Shown here one piece after another: positions 1 through 10,685 of a DNA stretch of 64,000 nt. The notes under the pieces are model-generated. The model made no database searches. It was not told the origin of the DNA and saw nothing but the letters and a program-made list of their open reading frames with translations. The stretch's first letter is position 1. The number at the start of each line of letters is the position of its first letter. The position numbers and the translations under genes are program-made. Source of the DNA: Berberis thunbergii (taxonomy: Eukaryota; Streptophyta; Magnoliopsida; Ranunculales; Berberidaceae); contig QNQO01000652.1 of NCBI GenBank assembly GCA_003290165.1, forward strand, positions 1 to 64,000, written 5' to 3'.

Positions 1-1977
1 CAAAACTTAGGTTAAGAAGTACAAGCATGACACTTTGAGACTTCATGGAGCTAGTAAACATTAAGGAAAAGTGGAAGCTTCATTAATATTGCACCACCTT
101 GTCACTGAGAATTTGCTTGTGTAAGAAGTAAAAAAGAGCGATCTTTATGGATTTGTATCATCAGTGTTGAAGGTATGCAATCATAATCAAATTATTCTCG
201 AGGTAGTCACTATATTGAAAGGCAATGAAAATTGCCTCCCCTTGTCTGTACTATCAGAATAAGTTATCTTTGTAATTCTTTTATTAGGTAAACGAGTCTA
301 ATGCATACAATCTTTGTTCTGGAAGACAAAAAATTGTCATGAGGTGCTCTCTATCTCTCTATCTCTCTTTCTCACTTGTTTTCACCTAACAAGTTGGTCA
401 CATTATTCTGGTGTATCTTTGCCAGACAAAATTCCAATTTTGTAGCTTTGTAAAAAGTGTTTATAAATTGATAATATTGACCTTCTTATTTCACTATTGA
501 CTTAAGTGTTGCATAGGACACCAACATTTTGACAAGGCCTTTCCCTTAGGAAGCTAAGGCTCAATGTGCAGGCAAACTCCAGGGGTGAAATTTGATTGCA
601 TTTTATGTGACTGGTGCATTAGATGGTTCATAAGCATGGTTTTCTAAATTGTTCTCTCTTTGCTGTACAAGCTCCTTCAGTTCTGGGCAATTGCTCTCCA
701 TTATTGTCACTCACACCTTGATTCTTCTACAATTGTGTGATGTTTTTCTGTTTATGTTTCTCAAAGTTTTTTTATTGAAGTAATTGTTCAGATTGAATTC
801 ATGATTTGATGTTTCTGTAAAGAATTTGTTTTGATTTTCTTCTAATTCAATTCACCTGCACATATGTGATATATTTCTCTTACATGTTTCTGTGCTTTTG
901 ATTTCTGTGATCAATCTTCAATTATGCATGGCGATCATGTTTCTGAATTAGGTTTTGATTTGCAGGTGTTTAGGTTTGAGAAATGAGATGATGTGGTGGT
1001 GAAAATCCAGGAAAATATGCCCCAAAAACACACAGGCTTTCAACATCAATGTCATAGATAGGATAGTTCCTTATGTTAGTACAACTCCATCAATGACTTC
1101 ATAGATGGAGCATGGAACTGCATGAAGACCTAAATTTCCTTCTCAAACAACTTCCATAGTGAGCTCTACCCTATGCTATTTATGAGTTAGCTAGCTTGGT
1201 TATTAAGGTCTCTTTTTATCAGTCAAATTCTTGTAACTAATGCTTTAATGGTCTTATTTGTGATTACTTTCCCTTGTATGCATGGTGGATAAGTTTTTTG
1301 TTATTTTGGTGGTGGCTGCTAGTTACCTAGCATCTACTAATGTTGCACTAAAGTTACTCTCCACAGACAATAGCTAGTCTAAATATGGTTGTTTGTATTC
1401 TCTTGTCTTTAGTTTTATTTTTATTTGTTCTGCATAACTTGTCTTTTACCATCTCACTAAACTTGATGTTAAGGTTTTATTGCATTTTCTTCCAATCATA
1501 ATTGTTGATCATGGCCTCCCTTGAGTATTTAAACAGTTTAAACACTGAATTTCACAAAGGGTATGGGTTCATCCATTTTTGCGTGTGTGTGTGTGTTTCT
1601 TGTATTTGCAATGCTATTCTCAAATTCAAAATTCCAGGTTCTATTTCAGCTAGAGTTGTAGAATCTCACTTTCATGGTTTTGAAAATTGCAGCATATGCT
1701 ACAATACTGATAATTGGGTTGAATCTCTTTGTTACAGATGGATTTCTAGAGTTTTGGAGGCATTTAAGGTCATAGATGAGGTAATTTCAGATATTGTGTT
1801 TTATTTAAGTTATGAAATTGTTGTAGGATTTCAAGTTGCATGTTTTGTTCAATCGATAGTGTTATCTTCTTTCTTGCTTATAAGGTGATTTGTAGATAAA
1901 AAATTGGATCATTTGAACATTTGGGGAAAGCCAAATCAGAAAAGAAGTGGTAGGTGTGCCTGCTACATGGTTCAGAA
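1..1977. other. Unassigned AT-rich sequence
   Basis: No reading frame or RNA gene here resembles a family I recognise. The only open frames are short and lack codon structure; the one at 1502-1888 runs through a small (GT)n tract near 1583. Because a CACTA terminus facing this way ends at 4582 and no matching left end is visible, this stretch may lie inside a CACTA element that begins before the window. That is inference only. Confidence 0.4.
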
Positions 1978-2590
1978 CAGTGTTCTAAAAATCGGTCTAG
2001 GCGGAAGGTGGAAAACCGCCCAGATTAATGGCTGGGAGGGCAGTCTAGGCGGTTCTGGGCAATCTGGGCGGGGTCTAGGCGGTCTGGGTGATTTTTATTT
2101 TTTTTATATTTTTTAATAAAGCTGATTGTGTTCTTATTTTATTTTTCTTTCCTATTTTTTAGAAATAAATTATTTAATTATTTTTTATTCAGTATATGTT
2201 TAAATGTAGCAAATGATGATTACTTAATGGAATTCTCAAAGGATCTGCCGGTACCAATTTTACTAATGTAAATTTTATCAAACATAACTGAGGTTATTCA
2301 TGCAATTTGAAGAAAAATAAAAAAAGTACACAAATTCAAATTTATATAAAGTACCTATCATGACCAACTTCAGTCATTTGAGTTTTAATAAATTTTGTTC
2401 ACGATTGTTAATTTTTCATGTTTTTAAATTTTGCATATGTATATTGGCATTAAATTAGATGAAATTGATAAGGTATTATGCTTAACTTTTGTAAATTATT
2501 AAAGTTATAATACAAAACCTAAGACCGCCTAGACGTCGCCTAGGCATCTGCTCGCCGCCCGCCCAGCGCCTAGCGATTTTTAGAACACTG
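1978..2590. mobile_element. hAT-type MITE, copy 1
   Basis: A 613-bp non-coding element bounded by inverted ends CAGTGTTCTAAAAATCG and CGATTTTTAGAACACTG and flanked by a perfect 8-bp duplication GTTCAGAA (1970-1977 and 2591-2598). An 8-bp duplication with CAGTG-type ends is diagnostic of the hAT superfamily. The first ~120 bp and last ~70 bp are GC-rich with repeated CTAGGCGG/CCGCCTAG motifs, while the middle is AT-rich. It has no coding capacity. Copies 2 and 3 are at 21,944 and 35,523 and share the whole interior. Confidence 0.93.
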
Positions 2591-4269
2591 GTTCAGAATC
2601 AAGTTAACCATCTCATTCACTTTAGTGGTTCTAGTTATTTTAATATACTTGAGCTATTTTGGAGAAGATTGTAGCCAGAGTCTCCAAATGTTTACCTCCT
2701 TCCAAGTCTCTTACTCCCTAGCAGCTTCTAATCCATTTTCTTGTCACATAGCTGCTTCATTAATGCTCAAGCATTTGGTGCATTTCCTATTGGCTTGGTC
2801 AACATTTCCAAAACAAATCATTTTCATGTGTAGTAGATTTGGATTTGTGCGGTGAACCAAACATGGCCTAATTGTGTTTCTAATTGCGTATAAACCATTT
2901 TATCTGAAGTTAGCTATTGTGAGCAGAAGTCATGACAAACCTGGACATAGAAATGAAACCTCTGCCAAGGTTCCCTGCTGATAGTTTTGTCTATCATCCT
3001 CCTAACCTATTGAGGCCCAACTGATGACAACTAGCTAAACCCTAGACAAATATCCAAATAAGTGCATGTGGGTGATCTTTACTCAAAGTCCCAACCGCCT
3101 ATTTTATCACTACTGAACTTGAAATCTTTGTCTACCTTCAACCTTTTAGCAATCTACAATTAGCTATTTCCGAGCATATCATTTAGTCGTAGTATATGTT
3201 CATTGGTTTGCAGGTTTTTGTTGTTTGTTAGTTTCATTTTTTTTTTTTTTTTGCACATGGCAAGTTTGATGAAATTTATACCTCAACTTGTTGTTGTTTG
3301 TGGTCAAGATACTCTGAGTGATAGCAAGTTGTTGCATCTCTGTGAGAATTCAATTTTATTGAGTATAAAATTGATTTTTTTTCATGCATATACAATGTTT
3401 TCATTACTTATAGCAATAAATATCTATATAGAATGAAATTTTCTTCACGTAGTTGTGAGCTTCAATAGGATTCATTCACAGTAATGGTGGAGTAAACATA
3501 GTATCCAATGATCTTAAAGATGTTTATCAATTAATCCATGCACAAAAGTTATGAAGGAAAATATCCATTGATCTCATAGATGTTCTTGGAAATCTTGAAC
3601 AGGAAAAAGGAAGAGCACAATCAGTTTAATATGTTCTCATAACTAAGATATTAAATTTTCTTACACCTGCAGAGCATATAAGTCACAGAACATATGTTGA
3701 ACATAGTTAAGATTTAAGGAGTTCAAAGTGGCTAATGAAGACTGAACTGCTGAGGGGAGAACAAAATGTCAGTCCTAAGGTTGCTATAGAATTTTTGGCA
3801 AAGCATTGCCAATGGGCCAAGGCGACACTTGGCTCACATGGATGTATGGTAAAACATGGAAAACAAGTAGTTTAATGATCGGAGCAAGCATTTTGAGGTT
3901 ACGTGATATTCCATGGCAATGATCTGATGATCTGTTCTTGAGACTTGTTTTTATGTTTCTTCAAGTTATGTTGCATATTTTGAGGTTATGTTTTATTTAG
4001 ATTCTATGGTTGTTTCGGGCAAAGTCGTAACGTATTCCCAAGTACTTATTTTGGAAGAACCATGTATTGACTTATTTTGGATTCTATGTACTGTATTGGT
4101 GAGACTTAATTATTTTGTAAGAACCATGTATTGACAGTTGCACTTTTATATATATAGTTGGATTATATTAATGTTGATGTAATTTTTATATAGTTGAGTT
4201 CTATTTACTATTGCATTTTTATATAGTTGGATTGTATATAAGTAGCAGATAAAGATTGCAAATGATACG
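2591..4269. other. Unassigned sequence
   Basis: Nothing recognisable as a gene. A plus-strand run near 3710-3870 stays open for about 50 codons without similarity I know. The AT-rich stretch 3950-4260, next to the CACTA subterminal repeats, could be the element's 3' transcribed region. Confidence 0.35.
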
Positions 4270-4582
4270 TAAAGCTAAAACAAATGAGCATAAAAAATTC
4301 GTTGGAAATGCTATTAAAACATTTTATAAATGCTATTAAATGTACACTTTTAATAGCGTTCCAAAAACGCTATAAACGTAAACCTTTAATAGCATTCCAA
4401 AAACGCTAGTAAATGTGTGCTTTTAATAGCATTCCAAAATGTACACTTTTAATAGCGTTCCAAAAACGCTATAATAGAGTGACACTTTTAATAGCATGGG
4501 ATGACATAGCTTGTCTGAAAACGCTATCATATCCTATAATAGCGGTTTTGACACGCTATAAATGACGATTTGTGGTGTAGTG
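4270..4582. mobile_element. CACTA terminus (right end, subterminal repeats)
   Basis: The segment ends ...TTTGTGGTGTAGTG, the reverse complement of a CACTACACCACAAA end, and contains repeated motifs of the type TTTTAATAGCGTTCCAAAAA with complementary AACGCTATA pieces, the usual subterminal transposase-binding array. The sequence just outside (GCACTTTATGCAC) is homologous to an uninterrupted site at about 23,978 preceded by GACGT, so the 3-bp target duplication is probably GCA. No left end was found, so the rest lies outside the window or has been lost. Confidence 0.75.
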
Positions 4583-4830
4583 GCACTTTATGCACGTCCT
4601 CAATTTGTTTCATTAAAAGTCTTATGAGTTGTAGTGTGTTATGCTTAAGAACAAGCAAATTAAGGAGATCATTGTATACCTTTCTAACAATCATCCTCAT
4701 TGACCATCCATAATCAGAAACTTCATTACAATCTTGCAGTACAAAAACTACGCAAGAAGAAAAGTAAATCACTTTTGCAAAAAAAAAATAAAAAAAATAA
4801 AATAAATGGACCACAACTAATGCAGCTAAT
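4583..4830. repeat. Segment shared with 23,978-24,200
   Basis: About 230 bp matches 23,978-24,200 closely in the same orientation (shared blocks include ATCCTCATT..ACCATCCATAATC and CTTCATTACAATCTTGCA). At 23,978 the sequence is uninterrupted, while here it abuts a CACTA end at 4582. This implies that one CACTA element inserted into a copy of another, related element. Confidence 0.65.
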
Positions 4831-5782
4831 GCATGAGATGCAAAATTTAAATGAGAGAAATTCACATCGGGCTAAGCTTTTCAATCAACATGCCATAATC
4901 TAAATCATCACCATCATGACTACGTATACACATACTTCTAAATTGGCATATATACAACACTCGGAAAGAACTCATGTCGTACTATAAACAAACGTCCTCA
5001 TAAATGACCCCATTGCATTAGGCTTAATCACCCTAAAGCAATGACTTAGTTTTCCCATCTTAGTGAACATACCACGTTCTCTAGTGTGACAACCGTAAGG
5101 GTTTATTTCTCTATACAATTACGCATCATGAAGCTTTGTAAAATCCATACTAATTGATACATCATTGAAACCATTAGAACTATCAAAAATATAGTATAAT
5201 TGGCTTCATGAGGAATTCATCATATTTCCTTAAAAGTGAAATTCACCTATTTTGAGGTAAGCAATGTACATGCATTAACTATTATGGGCTTACCTCCCTG
5301 TCAATCAGATAGAAAAAATACAAAAATTATCACTCACTAATGACATAAATGCGAATGAGTTTATCCTATATTTTCCCACAATCACACTTAGTCCAACGTG
5401 CCAAACATGTCTCACACTAACATGCCTCCATACACACACCGATACCATTCCTAACATGTACGTTTCTAAGCGGGGTTCCGCCTCCAGGACATACACGTTG
5501 CCACAGAAGACCAATCGTGCGACCCAATCATAACGCACATCAGGACATCCAACCTGATTAATAGCTCAATCATCTTCAAGCCTGAGGCAGTGATCAATGA
5601 CATGGTGAGTTCCTTTCTTGGATGTGGGGAATAAAAAATCAAGCACCCTCAAGGCCGAGGTAGTGATCAACTGCGTCGGGAATTCCTTTATTGGATGAGA
5701 GATCAACCCCATTCTCAAAGCCACGGTGTTAATCCCTACCAAGGTTTCACGTAGTTCCTAGTGTTGAACGAGTGACATGCTC
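4831..5782. other. Unassigned sequence with a short duplication
   Basis: No gene recognised. Between about 5575 and 5690 two imperfect ~75-bp repeats follow each other (both contain a version of GAGG(C/T)AGTGATCAA). It adjoins the 3' edge of the gypsy LTR at 5783. Confidence 0.4.
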
Positions 5783-6457
5783 TGATGTAGTTGATTTTCA
5801 CTCCCTACTTGACCTTGACATGCTGACCTGCACAAGGAACACACTTAAGCCATGGACCACCATTGTGGTGGCCGATGACACTCCGATGCTAAAGTTAGAC
5901 AAGGCTCTAAGGAAGGTTTAAAGTTGTAAACATGGATTTTTGTGTGTACCTTTGTTCTGCAACCTCCTGTCTTATTTTTAGTATTGGAGTCCTGGTTTGG
6001 CTAGGCCATCGGTAATGTAGTTTAGGGAAAGAGATATTCCTGGAGATCCTTCTCTAATTAGGACTCGTCTTGTGGAGGGAAGTTTCCCTGTTAGACCTGT
6101 GCTCCTAGATACGCGGGAGATAGTTCCCAATTGGAGTGTTGTCCATAGGTGGAAGTTTTCACGTACAACATATACTCTGGTATTTGCTTCCTAGTTGGAG
6201 ATGAAATATTGTTGGCCTGCCCGTCCGAAGTTGATCTACGAGATACTTGCCTTAATAGGTCTTACGGGTATTAAAGATGGTTGTGAGACGTGTGAACTTA
6301 GCAGATAATAGTAATTTGGGTCTGATTGGCAGACTGCACTGCGCAGACTTGTAGATGTTTGGGTCAGATCAGTGCTAGATTGATGTTTGGGCCTGTTATT
6401 CTTAGAGATCATCATGACACGTGTCTGGTGTAGATGGAAGGACGTTTAGGTATATCA
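5783..6457 (-). repeat. Tat-lineage gypsy LTR (3' LTR, minus orientation)
   Basis: About 675 bp on the minus strand, beginning TGATATACCTAAACGTCC and ending near a TCA just before 5782. It is closely similar to the LTRs at 17,347 and 33,461. Directly 5' of it (minus sense) is a purine tract, AAGGGGGAGCAGC, the expected polypurine tract, so this is a 3' LTR. No matching 5' LTR is present; the element is truncated near 9240. Confidence 0.8.
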
Positions 6458-6743
6458 TCAGCTGCTCCCCCTTGAGTTAGTAGGGTGTCTAGTCGGTCCA
6501 CTAAATCTCTACAAAGTAATTGTACAGTCGTAATGATTGAACCCGAAGCATCGTCTCGAGCGGCACATAGCATTAATGAATATGCACTGCTCAAGAAGAA
6601 GAGGTATGATTTATGGTCTTTATAAACAACCATTGCTTCAATGTATAGTTTTTTCACATTTTCTAAGGCATCGTCTTGCCTCTGCTTCGTGTTTTCTTTT
6701 GCGTGAGTGTCCTTTTACAAAGTTTGATTTGCATTTTCCTTCA

Positions 6744-8575
6744 ATGGTAGCTAACGTTGAACTTACTCTCACACAGGAGTTGTCTTATACTTGCCACAAG
6801 TTATTTGAAAATAGCTCGATTGATGAAACCGAGTTAATTAGGCTTTGGGGTTTGTATCACATTCCCAAAATTTGGAGCTTTTCCCGGTGTTCACGGTTCA
6901 TACTCTAGCTACACCCCACAGGGTTATACGGACTGCACCGGGGTATGTTTGAATTTGGACTCTGGTTCTCGGTGCCGAATGACATTTGACATTTTTTTTT
7001 TCTGTTCCTCTATATGCCCCCTGCTCAGTTGGCTCTGAGCGGGTTTAAGGTTTTGATTGTGACCTTTATCAAAGCGAATGATGGCCTTCGCTTGACCCCG
7101 ACAATAGTTCAACGCTTGACCACAACTCGACTGGATTCTAAAGTTGTTTGTGTACTGAGCGCTCTTGGTTGCTTGCATTCTGTAGCAGATGATATCGAGC
7201 CTTGGCAAAAGTATTGGTTTTTGGCTTTAGCGAATTTCCCATACTTCAACTTTGGGGGACGTTGGATCGCCAGATTATTCCAGTTCGATTTTAGTAGGTA
7301 TCGTGTCGTCGTCTTTCCATCTAGGATTCCGGATATAGTGCTAGTCTTATGCTTTGTTTCTTTTTTTCAAAAAAGTTTGCAACCTTGATCCTTACTGATG
7401 AAAAAGAGTCGACAGAGAAGGGGTTTAATGAACTACCATTGATGTCTGTTGAAGAGGTTATAATGTCGAGCAACGCCGCGTATAACGGGTTGTTCGTATG
7501 TTCTTGCAAGGCCCCTTCTGTACTTAGCTCACCGATTTAAGAGGTTGGGGGTCGTCGTTTGAGGAAGAGGAGTTTGGTTATGCCCAGTCCATCGAGGCTG
7601 ACTGAGTTGGAGGCGGGCATGCCTATTGTTCTCCCTAAGAGGAAGCGGTCCGCTAAACCGATTGTCTCCTCTTCCGAAACACCAGGCTTAATAGAGAAGG
7701 AGGCAACTGTAGCAAAGAATGAACGATCTTTATCTACTCAGGAGATGGTCCCAGGGGATCATAGTCTATCGCTAGATCTATTTGCCCCTGTTGGCTTAGA
7801 GGGCGAGTGTATTGGACCAACTGTTGAAATCATGAGTCACCATGGGGCCCTATCGACGGCTCGCTTTACTAAGTCACATGATTCTATTGCGCTGCATCCC
7901 GATGCTCTTGGGATAGTGCTTGCTTTGGAAAAGATTTTTGTAGACCTACAGATGTCATATTCGGATGCTCTCCACCGGGTTGATTCCTTGACCAGCCAAC
8001 TATAGAAGTCCCGTGTTGTTGTGGACTCGGGGGTTACATAGACCACGATGCCTGTGTCTGAAGAAGAATTGGTTGTTGTAAAAGCTGAACTGAAGTCGAC
8101 TGACGTTGACCTAGTTTCTACCCATGCGGAGCTGGAGCGGGCTCGTGCTAAGTTGAAGCGCTTAGAAGGTGTGATAGATAAGTGGTCATATGATCTACAG
8201 GCTCAGATTGCTGAGAAGTCGAGATCAAATGGGTTGTTATATGTTGCCAACTCGAGTTAGAAGTTGTTGAGGGACTTCGCCATGTTTGCAAAACTAAACA
8301 ATTATTGGCAAATATAACGTTCTCAGTACACCTCATTGGTGAGCGCGGTGGATTCCAAGGCTTCGGGATAGAAGCTGCAGGTGTCATCGAAAGTCGTTAG
8401 GGGTAGGATGGAACTTCTGGAGCTTATAAAAGAAGAGTGCCATGGTCCTGACCTCGATTTTGCCTATTATAAAAGGTTGTTTTTGGGACTATTATCTTGG
8501 AAGAAAGTCCTAGCTCTTCGGGACAGACGTACTGTTGATGAAGCCGTTTTGTCCCCTGTCGTTTCTCCAAAATAG
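6744..8575 (+). pseudogene. Antisense ORF of Tat gypsy element (decayed)
   Basis: An open frame beginning MVANVELTLTQELSY runs opposite to the retroelement's own strand, between the tandem repeats and the 3' LTR. It is broken by stops and shifts into pieces (6744-6908, 7014-7388, 7559-8005, 8048-8260, 8381-8575). The order is a globular N-terminal part containing DDIEPWQKYWF, a basic middle part with KRKRSAK, then a heptad-rich coiled-coil part with ELERARAKLKRLEG. The second copy at 31,377-33,173 has the same order. Extra antisense ORFs in the 3' region are established for Tat-lineage elements such as Retand and Grande; similarity to the 'putative gypsy type transposon' family (PF04195) is my inference. 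Its function is unknown. Confidence 0.65.
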
Positions 8576-8929
8576 TTGCAATGTCTTTTATCAAAATAAA
8601 ACAGAGCTTTTAATGAAAGAAACATTGTGTAACTTTGCTAGTTTATCTTATATTGTCCTTCCATTGTGTAGTTATGCACAATAGTCATCATTCTTTATGT
8701 TGTGGACGGTTTGGCAGTAGGTTACTTTACCCAGACTGCAACTAATCCTCGAGGTAAGTCGTCAGAGGCTCAACTTATACATTGGACCATCAGTTGCGAT
8801 CGTTGGCAAGAGTGCTTGGCCCAAATTTGGTTTTGGTAAGCTCGAGCTGGTCCTTGTGTAGCATTTGTTCTCGCTTAGCGGATTAGTTTTCGGGTCAGCT
8901 TAACCATTCCTGATAATGGGACGTCGTCC

Positions 8930-9236
8930 CATGTAGGCGTGAAGATGTTGATTGAGTTGTAATCAAATTTGGCGACCATGGTATGTAGAAGAACAATGGT
9001 TCCGTTGCAAGCCATCGACGTCAGTCAGAACTGATTAGGCTCCCACCTTCCAAACCACCTAAACTCGCGCGGGGCAAGCTACAGATTTAGGAGTTGGAAA
9101 TTCGGCGACCATGATCTGTAAAAGAGCAGTGGTCTCATAGCAATCCGTCGACATCAGTCGGAACAGACTAGGCTCCCACCTTCCAAATCATCAACACCCA
9201 TGCGGAGCGAGCTACCCATATTTGTTACCGTTCCAT
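8930..9236 (-). repeat. Two 133-bp tandem monomers of Tat 3' region
   Basis: The motif GGCTCCCACCTTCC recurs at about 9038 and 9171, a spacing of 133 bp, with matching flanks (CGAC(A/G)TCAGTC.GAAC). The same monomer, in opposite orientation, is repeated five times at 30.34-30.99 kb. The internal gypsy sequence seems to stop soon after these two units. Confidence 0.75.
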
Positions 9237-10560
9237 GTGCCCTCTCATATCCTGTACCAAGTAACTATGGTTTGGAAATGTGCATGTTTGAATCCAAATT
9301 TGCGTGAATCTTTATAAAAACCTCGAGGGGCTCCATTTATATTAACCAAGAAGGATGAGGACACAAGAATCACAATTATCCAATTGCACACCGGTTCTCC
9401 TTAAAACCAAATCATTAAACATGTAATTAATGAAAGACAAACTCACCAAGTCCAAAGCCTTTGATTTTGCATAATAATCCCGGCTCACCAGTATGGCGAG
9501 TCAATGATTCTCTTAGGGGTCCATCTACTAATAGATGGCCATGCACACCTGACGAGGATCCACCATCTTATTCATGGGGCTAGCCACCCCCAACAACTGA
9601 TCAAAACCTTCAATACCTTCTGGAAACTAACTACGCCTAAATCAGTGTGTTTGTTATTAGCTTCTGAAATCATTAGTTATAGTTTTCTCATAATGTTAGC
9701 CTCTTGTTTATGCCAGTGAGTAAATGGCTTACTTGGTTGTGGGTGCTACATGTATCAAGAGGAGGTTTATTTGATACCCTTGATTTTGAATCATTAAAGT
9801 GGTTGTGCAGCCAAATCAAGAGGAAGAGGAGTTTACTGGCCAATCAGTGTGAGATATTATAAATCTCATTAGTTAGATTTGCTTACAAAGTTTTGAAAGT
9901 TCACACCAGAAGTATATGATTCATTTAGAAACCAATAGAATTAAATCTATGTGATTGGTTCAAAGGAACTATTCTCAAGAAAATTTGCCAAAAGTAAGAA
10001 GAGAGAGGAAGAAAGATGCGAGGATGAAGAACATGAACTTTGTGATGATGTCTATCTTTTGGTATTTTACAAAATTTTGAAAGATGTTTACTTGGGGTGG
10101 AGCCAAAAAAAACCAAACACATGGTTATCTTCAACTTCAAGGTGGAGAACTTTTTCCCACTCGCTTTCCAGTTTCTTCTCATTTTTTGTAGTTTTCCCAT
10201 GGAAATTTTTGCTTAAAATCAAACACACCCTAAGAAGCAAATAGTATCTTGGGTTCTCGTCACGCTTTGTAGGATATTATAGAAAATAGTTTATATTAGG
10301 AATTATACCAGATGCGTATTGTTGTTACTTGTTGAATAGATACGCTTGACTTTGGCATTGAAAGTTGTTAGATGTAATCCATGAACTATTGCATGCAGTA
10401 ATATTTGTAGTTAGTAATCAACTGAGATATCACTCTGTTTTTGCTGATTGCGGGAGATATTGTGACTGTTCTATATGTATGCAGAAATATTTGTCTTTCT
10501 TTGATCTTTAAAGAGTATAAATATAGAAATTCAATTTTCAGGGAGATGCAATTCTGACCC
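9237..10560. other. Unassigned sequence
   Basis: No recognisable gene or repeat family. The open frames at 9504, 9925 and 9951 show no conserved motif. It leads into the RPAC1 exon. Confidence 0.35.
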
Positions 10561-10581
10561 AATGTAAAATTGCCTCTGTAG

Positions 10582-10685
10582 TTACCATTGAATCTACTGG
10601 AGCATTGCCTCCAGAGGTGCTATTTACTGAAGCTGTAAAGATCCTGGAAGATAAGTGTGAGCGGGTGATCTCTGAGCTTTCATGA
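10582..10685 (+). pseudogene. RPAC1: Orphan last exon of RNA polymerase I/III subunit RPAC1 (AC40)
   Basis: After an acceptor-like CCTCTGTAG the frame reads TIESTGALPPEVL, continues through KILEDKCERVISELS and stops with TGA at 10,683-10,685. This is the C-terminus of RPAC1/AC40, the alpha-like subunit shared by RNA polymerases I and III; eukaryotic homologs end in ..VESTG.LPPDVL..EAIK.L..KC. The protein should be about 350 residues with several upstream exons, but no other RPAC1 exon was found on either side. It therefore looks like a captured or left-over fragment. It lies upstream of a CACTA terminus at 16,720, so capture by that element is plausible but unproven. Confidence 0.75.

Noticed and set aside
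4527..4865. 112-codon minus-strand frame
   Set aside because: It crosses the CACTA border at 4582, so it joins two unrelated sequences.
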